Source: Caballeronia megalochromosomata (GTDB lineage Bacteria > Pseudomonadota > Gammaproteobacteria > Burkholderiales > Burkholderiaceae). Taken from it: DNA of 62,034 nucleotides. Positions 58,241 to 62,034 of this stretch are shown here, piece by piece. Under the pieces are notes generated by a model. That model saw nothing but the letters and a program-made list of their open reading frames with translations. It searched no databases and was not told where the DNA came from. The first letter of the stretch is position 1. Each line of letters starts with the position of its first letter. The translations under genes and the position numbers were made by a program. The DNA is taken from positions 1 to 62,034 of the forward strand of contig LRBF01000007.1 in assembly GCA_001580565.1 (NCBI GenBank), in the 5' to 3' direction.

Positions 58241-59539
58241 TCATTCCTCAACTAGCGCGCCGAGATCCGTCTCGCGCTCGTTTTGCGTGTGGCGGCGCAT
58301 CGCCAGCGCCATCATCAGGCACACGAAAACACCGAATACGACGATGATCCACTGCACCGGCACCTTGGTCGTCAGAAGCAGCGCGTAGGCGCCGAGCATT
58401 GCGAGCACGGCGAGATTCTGGTTGAAGTTCTGCACCGCGATGGAATGCCCGGCCGAAAGCAGCGTCGCGCCGCGATGCTGCAGGATCGCGTTCATCGGCA
58501 CGATGAAAAAGCCGGACAGACCGCCGAGCGCGATCATCAGCGGATACGCCATCAGGATGTAGGTCGGCGCGAACAACGGGCCGATCTGCACGCCCGAGCC
58601 CGCCGGGAACAGGTCCTTGTTGTAGAAGGCCATCGCGACCGCCAGCGCGCCGATCATCACGCCCACGGGCAGCACTCTGAGCGATTGGCGAAGCACGATC
58701 CACGCGGACGCCGCCGCCGCGCCGAGCGCGATGCCTACGCCCGTCACGCCCTGCAGGACGGCCGCTTTCGAGAGCGACAGACCGAGGTTCGCATCGGCCC
58801 ATTTGAGCACGAGCAACTGCAGCGTCACGGCCGCGCCCCAGAGCAGCGTCGTGACCCACAGCGCGATCTGCGCGAGCTTGTCCTTCCACAGGACCTTGAA
58901 GCAGTGCGAGAAATCGTGGACGAGCCTGGTCGGCTCGGTCAACAGGTTCGGATAGCGCGCGCCGGTGTCCGGAATGAACACATTGATGACGGCCGCCGAC
59001 GCATAGATCAGCATCACGGCGCAAAGCGCGGCGTGCGCGGCGCTGCTTACGAGCGGCAGGTGCGCGTGCGTGACCCAGCGCCCGACGACCTGACTCACCA
59101 GCGCGCCGCCGATCACGGTGCCGAGAATAGTGGAGCCGACGGTCGCGGATTCGAGCCACGCGTTCGCCGCGATCAGCTTCTGCGGAGGCAGCAGCTCGGT
59201 GAGAATGCCGTACTTCGCGGGCGAATAAGCGGCCGCGCCGAGACCGACGACGCCGTACGCGAGCATCGGATGCACGCCTGCGATCATCATCGCGCAGCCG
59301 GCCGCCTTGAGCGCGTTCGAGGTGAACATGACGTGGCGCTTCTGGATGGCATCGGCGAATGCGCCGACGAATGGCGCGAGCACCACATACGAAATCGTGA
59401 AAAAGATCTGCAGGAGCGGCGTGACCCACGGCGCCGAATGCACGACGGCGAGCATGGCGATCGCGGCGATCAGGAGCGCATTATCGGCGAGCGACGAAAC
59501 GAACTGCGCGGCGATGATCGTGTAGAAGCCTTTCTTCAT
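58241..59539 (-). CDS. lplT: Lysophospholipid transporter LplT (MFS)
   Basis: A 432-residue major facilitator with about 12 TM segments. It resembles LplT, which flips lysophospholipids across the inner membrane for re-acylation. Family segments: LADNALLIAAIAMLA, YSPAKYGILTELLP and the late GGLSGFFIVPMNAILQHRG. E. coli lplT is next to aas, which is not seen here. The start at MKKGFY (59539) is followed by the first helix. Confidence 0.9.
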   Translation of the reverse strand: MKKGFYTIIAAQFVSSLADNALLIAAIAMLAVVHSAPWVTPLLQIFFTISYVVLAPFVGAFADAIQKRHVMFTSNALKAAGCAMMIAGVHPMLAYGVVGLGAAAYSPAKYGILTELLPPQKLIAANAWLESATVGSTILGTVIGGALVSQVVGRWVTHAHLPLVSSAAHAALCAVMLIYASAAVINVFIPDTGARYPNLLTEPTRLVHDFSHCFKVLWKDKLAQIALWVTTLLWGAAVTLQLLVLKWADANLGLSLSKAAVLQGVTGVGIALGAAAASAWIVLRQSLRVLPVGVMIGALAVAMAFYNKDLFPAGSGVQIGPLFAPTYILMAYPLMIALGGLSGFFIVPMNAILQHRGATLLSAGHSIAVQNFNQNLAVLAMLGAYALLLTTKVPVQWIIVVFGVFVCLMMALAMRRHTQNERETDLGALVEE

Positions 59540-59667
59540 GAGCTGGCGTGAGGTGTGGCGCGGCGCGCGGCGCAGCAGCAGCGGGCAGATGGGGGAAAAG
59601 CTTGCACTGTAACGGAGCCCCGCATTCGTTGCAGAGCAGGCGGCGCGCCCGGGGGCGCGAGAGGAGG

Positions 59668-59699
59668 GAAAACGAAAGGGCGCAAGGCGCGCCCTTTCG
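59668..59699 (-). terminator. Terminator of suhB
   Basis: An 11-bp perfect stem (CGAAAGGGCGC/GCGCCCTTTCG, 59673-59683/59689-59699) with TTTT following on the minus strand. Confidence 0.8.
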
Positions 59700-59706
59700 A
59701 TGCGGC

Positions 59707-60510
59707 TTATTCGCCGGTCAGACGCGTGCGCGAGTACATGTCGAGAATCTTGACCATCTGCGCGTACACCTTCGGATTGGCGGCGACGATCTCGTTCTTG
59801 AACAGGAAATCCGATTCGCCGGTGTAGTTGCCAACGAGGCCGCCCGCTTCGGTCACGATCAGGCTGCCCGCGGCCACGTCCCACGGATGGATGCCTTGCT
59901 CGAAGAAACCGTCGAGACGCCCGGCCGCGACGTTCGCGAGATCGAGCGCGGCGGCGCCCGGACGGCGCAGGCCGGCGCACGACAGCGTCATTTCACTGAA
60001 CAGGCGCATGTAGCCGTTCAGGCCCTGGCCGTCGCGGAACGGAAAGCCCGTGCCGATCAGCGCATCCGAGAGCCGATCCAGCTTGCCGACGCGAATGCGC
60101 CGTTCGTTCAGATACGCGCCGCGGCCGCGCGATGCGGTGAAGAGGTCGTTGCGCGTCGGATCGTAGATGACGGCCTGCTGCACGACGCCCTTGTGCGCGA
60201 GCGCGATCGACACGCAGTAGTACGGGAAGCCGTGAATGAAGTTGGTGGTGCCGTCGAGCGGATCGATGATCCACTGGAACTCGGACTCGCGATCCGTTTC
60301 GCCGGATTCTTCGGCGAGGATGGAGTGATCGGGATAGGCGGTGTGCAGCGTCTCGATGATGGCGGCTTCGGACGCCTTGTCGACTTCCGTCACGAAGTCG
60401 TTGTGCTGTTTCTTGCTGACCTGGACGCGATCCAGATCGAGCGACGCGCGATTGATGATCTGTCCGGCGCGGCGCGCGGCCTTGACAGCGATGTTGAGCA
60501 TCGGATGCAT
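59707..60510 (-). CDS. suhB: Inositol-1-monophosphatase family protein SuhB
   Basis: A 267-residue Mg-dependent phosphatase, and in E. coli also an rRNA-transcription antitermination factor. Metal ligands are Glu67/Glu68 in LAEESG, DPLDGT (83-88) and HPWDVAAG near 210. The start at 60510 follows AGAGGAT. It diverges from trmJ with 251 bp between start codons. Confidence 0.93.
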   Translation of the reverse strand: MHPMLNIAVKAARRAGQIINRASLDLDRVQVSKKQHNDFVTEVDKASEAAIIETLHTAYPDHSILAEESGETDRESEFQWIIDPLDGTTNFIHGFPYYCVSIALAHKGVVQQAVIYDPTRNDLFTASRGRGAYLNERRIRVGKLDRLSDALIGTGFPFRDGQGLNGYMRLFSEMTLSCAGLRRPGAAALDLANVAAGRLDGFFEQGIHPWDVAAGSLIVTEAGGLVGNYTGESDFLFKNEIVAANPKVYAQMVKILDMYSRTRLTGE

Positions 60511-60761
60511 GAGCGAAATCCTCTGACCGCCGGCGCGCTCATGTGAAATGAACGCGCGCGGGCGAAAAGTTGGCGACAACGACTATGTCGACGAAAGACG
60601 AATTGAATAAGAGCGAGGCGTTCGCGCGAATGTTCGACTGAATGAGAAAACCGTTCGCGGCGCGCGAGGAGGCCATTTTACCCGAAAGTGGCCGCGCGTT
60701 TTCGCCGCTTCGGCAAAGCGCGTTAACATATCGGGTTCGCACATTCAGCCTATATCGCGCC

Positions 60762-61532
60762 TTGGAACCCAACGATCTTTCCGCGCCCGCCGGCGGCTTC
60801 ACCTCCACGCGCTTCATCCTCGTCGAGCCGAGTCATCCCGGCAATGTCGGCGCGGCCGCGCGCGCGTTGAAGACGATGGGCTTCGCGCGCCTCGTCCTCG
60901 TCGCGCCGCGCGTGCCCGACGTCAAGAACGAGCCCGAAGCCATCGCGATGGCCTCCGGCGCCGACGACGTCCTCGCGTCCGCCCACGTCGTCGATACGCT
61001 CGCCGATGCGCTCGTCGGCGTGCGCTGGTCGGTCGCGCTCACGGCGCGCATGCGCGAATACGGTCCACCGCAGATGCCGCCGCGCGTGCTCGCCGGGCGC
61101 GCGCATGAATTCGTGCGCCACGGTGACATCGCGCTCGTGTTCGGCAATGAGCGCACGGGGCTGTCGAACGCGGATGTCGAGCGTTGCAGCGCGCTCGCGC
61201 ATATTCCCGCCAATCCTGCCTACAGCTCGCTCAATCTCGCGCAGGCCGTCCAGGTGCTCGCCTACGAGCTGCGGCTCGCGTTTCAGGCGCCCGCGGGAGC
61301 GTTCGCGCTCGTCGAAGCGGCGCAGCAGAGTGCGTCGAGCGATGAAATCGAAGGTATGTATGCGCATCTCGAAGCGGCGCTCGTCGCGCTTGAATTTCTC
61401 GATCCGGCGCATCCGAAGAAATTGATGTCGCGGGTGCGGCGGCTCTTTGCGCGTGCGGGGCTGGAGCGGGAAGAGGTCAATATTTTGCGCGGGATCGCGA
61501 AGCATATTTTGCTGCGGGGGAAGGGCGACTAG
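60762..61532 (+). CDS. trmJ: tRNA (cytidine/uridine-2'-O-)-methyltransferase TrmJ
   Basis: A 256-residue SPOUT methyltransferase that 2'-O-methylates position 32 of tRNA anticodon loops. Motifs: HPGNVGAAARALKTMGF near the start, ALVFGNERTGLSN, and IPANPAYSSLNLAQAVQVLAYE in the knot. A C-terminal helical extension follows. The start is a TTG at 60762, the only in-frame start that fits the family N terminus (EPNDL); the -10-like TATATC at 60751-60756 is so close that the mRNA may be nearly leaderless. Confidence 0.9.
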   Translation: MEPNDLSAPAGGFTSTRFILVEPSHPGNVGAAARALKTMGFARLVLVAPRVPDVKNEPEAIAMASGADDVLASAHVVDTLADALVGVRWSVALTARMREYGPPQMPPRVLAGRAHEFVRHGDIALVFGNERTGLSNADVERCSALAHIPANPAYSSLNLAQAVQVLAYELRLAFQAPAGAFALVEAAQQSASSDEIEGMYAHLEAALVALEFLDPAHPKKLMSRVRRLFARAGLEREEVNILRGIAKHILLRGKGD

Positions 61533-61574
61533 GTCGCGTGTGGTCTGATTGCCGTCGACGGCGCTTTACTTTGT

Positions 61575-61860
61575 CGCCGGATCCCGTTTTCTTTTTGGTC
61601 TATTAGCACTGCCCCTGTGCGGGGCGGCACCTACTTTCTTTGCTGCTGCAAAGAAAGTAGGCAAAGAAAGCAGCTTTTCCATCCAAAGTGCTTCATGCCG
61701 GCCGCGGCACAGGCGATCGGCTGAATGGACCGGCAATAGCGAGTGCCCTCACAAGCAGAACCGGGCTTGGACCGCGCACGGTCCGACTCCCCGCGCCGCG
61801 TGCGTGGCTGGTTCAGCACGAAATGGCTTCGGCACAGCGCTACGCGCTGCCGTTGGGTAC
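61575..61860 (-). repeat. Dispersed intergenic repeat, copy 2 (inverted)
   Basis: Reverse complement of copy 1 at 1-288, with matches across almost its whole length, differing by scattered changes. It includes a 12-bp hairpin (61632-61643/61648-61659). A reading frame on the minus strand here shares its end (LSLQQQRK) with the one in copy 1, showing that the frame belongs to the repeat. Confidence 0.85.
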
Positions 61861-61940
61861 GCGAGGGAAACCGACGAAAGAAAAGAAGCGCAGAAGCGCA
61901 CGCACACCCGATTGACCCGTCGGCCGCGAAGCGGGCCGGA

Positions 61941-62034
61941 GCCATTTCGTGCTGAACCAGTTTGTTGTGTGGTGCGATGTTTCAGACCGTGCGCGATCCA
62001 AGCCCGGTTAGGCCTGTGAGGGCACTCGCTACTG
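61941..62034 (+). repeat. Dispersed intergenic repeat, copy 3 (partial, forward)
   Basis: Close match to copy 1 positions about 37-129 in the same orientation; the window ends inside the copy. It faces copy 2 across about 110 bp. Confidence 0.8.

Larger units (their letters stand above)
61533..62034. other. Terminal intergenic region, two opposed repeat copies
   Basis: About 500 bp without a supported gene. It holds an inverted copy of the terminal repeat (61575-61860) and the beginning of a third, forward copy (61941 to the window end), arranged head to head so that 61808-61827 and 61941-61960 form a 20-bp perfect inverted repeat. Confidence 0.8.

Overview
The window is a stretch of high-G+C chromosome from a betaproteobacterium, most likely a member of the Burkholderiaceae (Burkholderia, Paraburkholderia or Caballeronia type). 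This rests on the protein sequences (cyanide-insensitive type cytochrome bd, 400-residue TrpRS, DUF3106/DUF3619/RDD set) and on gene orders typical of that group: ilvI-ilvH-ilvC-psd-pssA, pyrG-kdsA-eno-ftsB, dapA-bamC, lolC-lolD-tatD-comEC. No rRNA, tRNA, prophage, insertion sequence or CRISPR array is seen. Almost everything is core housekeeping.

Layout. 1-294: one copy of a dispersed non-coding repeat. 295-2779: cydAB (minus). 2927-3343: a guanidine-II (mini-ykkC) riboswitch and the guanidinium exporter it precedes. 3440-8674: DUF4126, a large FtsX-type permease, a truncated globin, AlaX and DUF924 (plus). 8691-10755: a TetR-LOG-SDR operon (minus). 10900-15913: a tightly overlapped minus-strand cluster that runs from an ECF sigma factor through DUF3619, DUF3106 and RDD proteins to an LpxH-like phosphoesterase, a glycosyltransferase and diacylglycerol kinase. 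16133-21381: branched-chain amino acid genes ilvI-H-C, then psd-pssA for phosphatidylethanolamine. 21452-28112 (minus): a glycine-zipper protein, lysS, prfB with its programmed frameshift, recJ and an RpfE-like protein. 28382-34539: lolC-lolD, tatD, comEC and a hydrolase. 34712-39466: pyrG-kdsA-eno-ftsB. 39553-41573: lipoprotein, hslO and gamma-carbonic anhydrase (minus). 41779-50942: DUF455, hydrolase, PHP phosphatase, Sua5/YciO, site-2 protease, trpS, methyltransferase, dapA, bamC and an MBL hydrolase (plus). 51064-60510: mostly minus, with an Ala-rich lipoprotein, the JmjC oxygenase, a degenerate phosphoesterase, mutS, DUF883, lplT and suhB; slyD is on plus. 60762-61532: trmJ. 61575-62034: two more copies of the terminal repeat in opposite orientations.

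How the genes work together. Several blocks converge on the envelope: LPS (kdsA, LpxH-like), phospholipid synthesis and recycling (psd, pssA, dgkA, lplT), lipoprotein and outer-membrane biogenesis (lolCD, bamC) and division (ftsB). The ECF-sigma cluster feeds into the same area and is the best candidate here for an undescribed regulatory system: a sigma factor overlapped by a single-TM DUF3619 protein (candidate anti-sigma) and followed by a membrane-anchored, helical DUF3106 protein. Other points worth checking are the inverted terminal repeats about 61 kb apart, the guanidine riboswitch, a 38-codon ORF with a strong Shine-Dalgarno sequence and an upstream perfect dyad between kdsA and eno, a low-G+C 3' portion of the JmjC gene, and likely leaderless or unusual starts. 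All calls come from reading the sequence; no database search was run.
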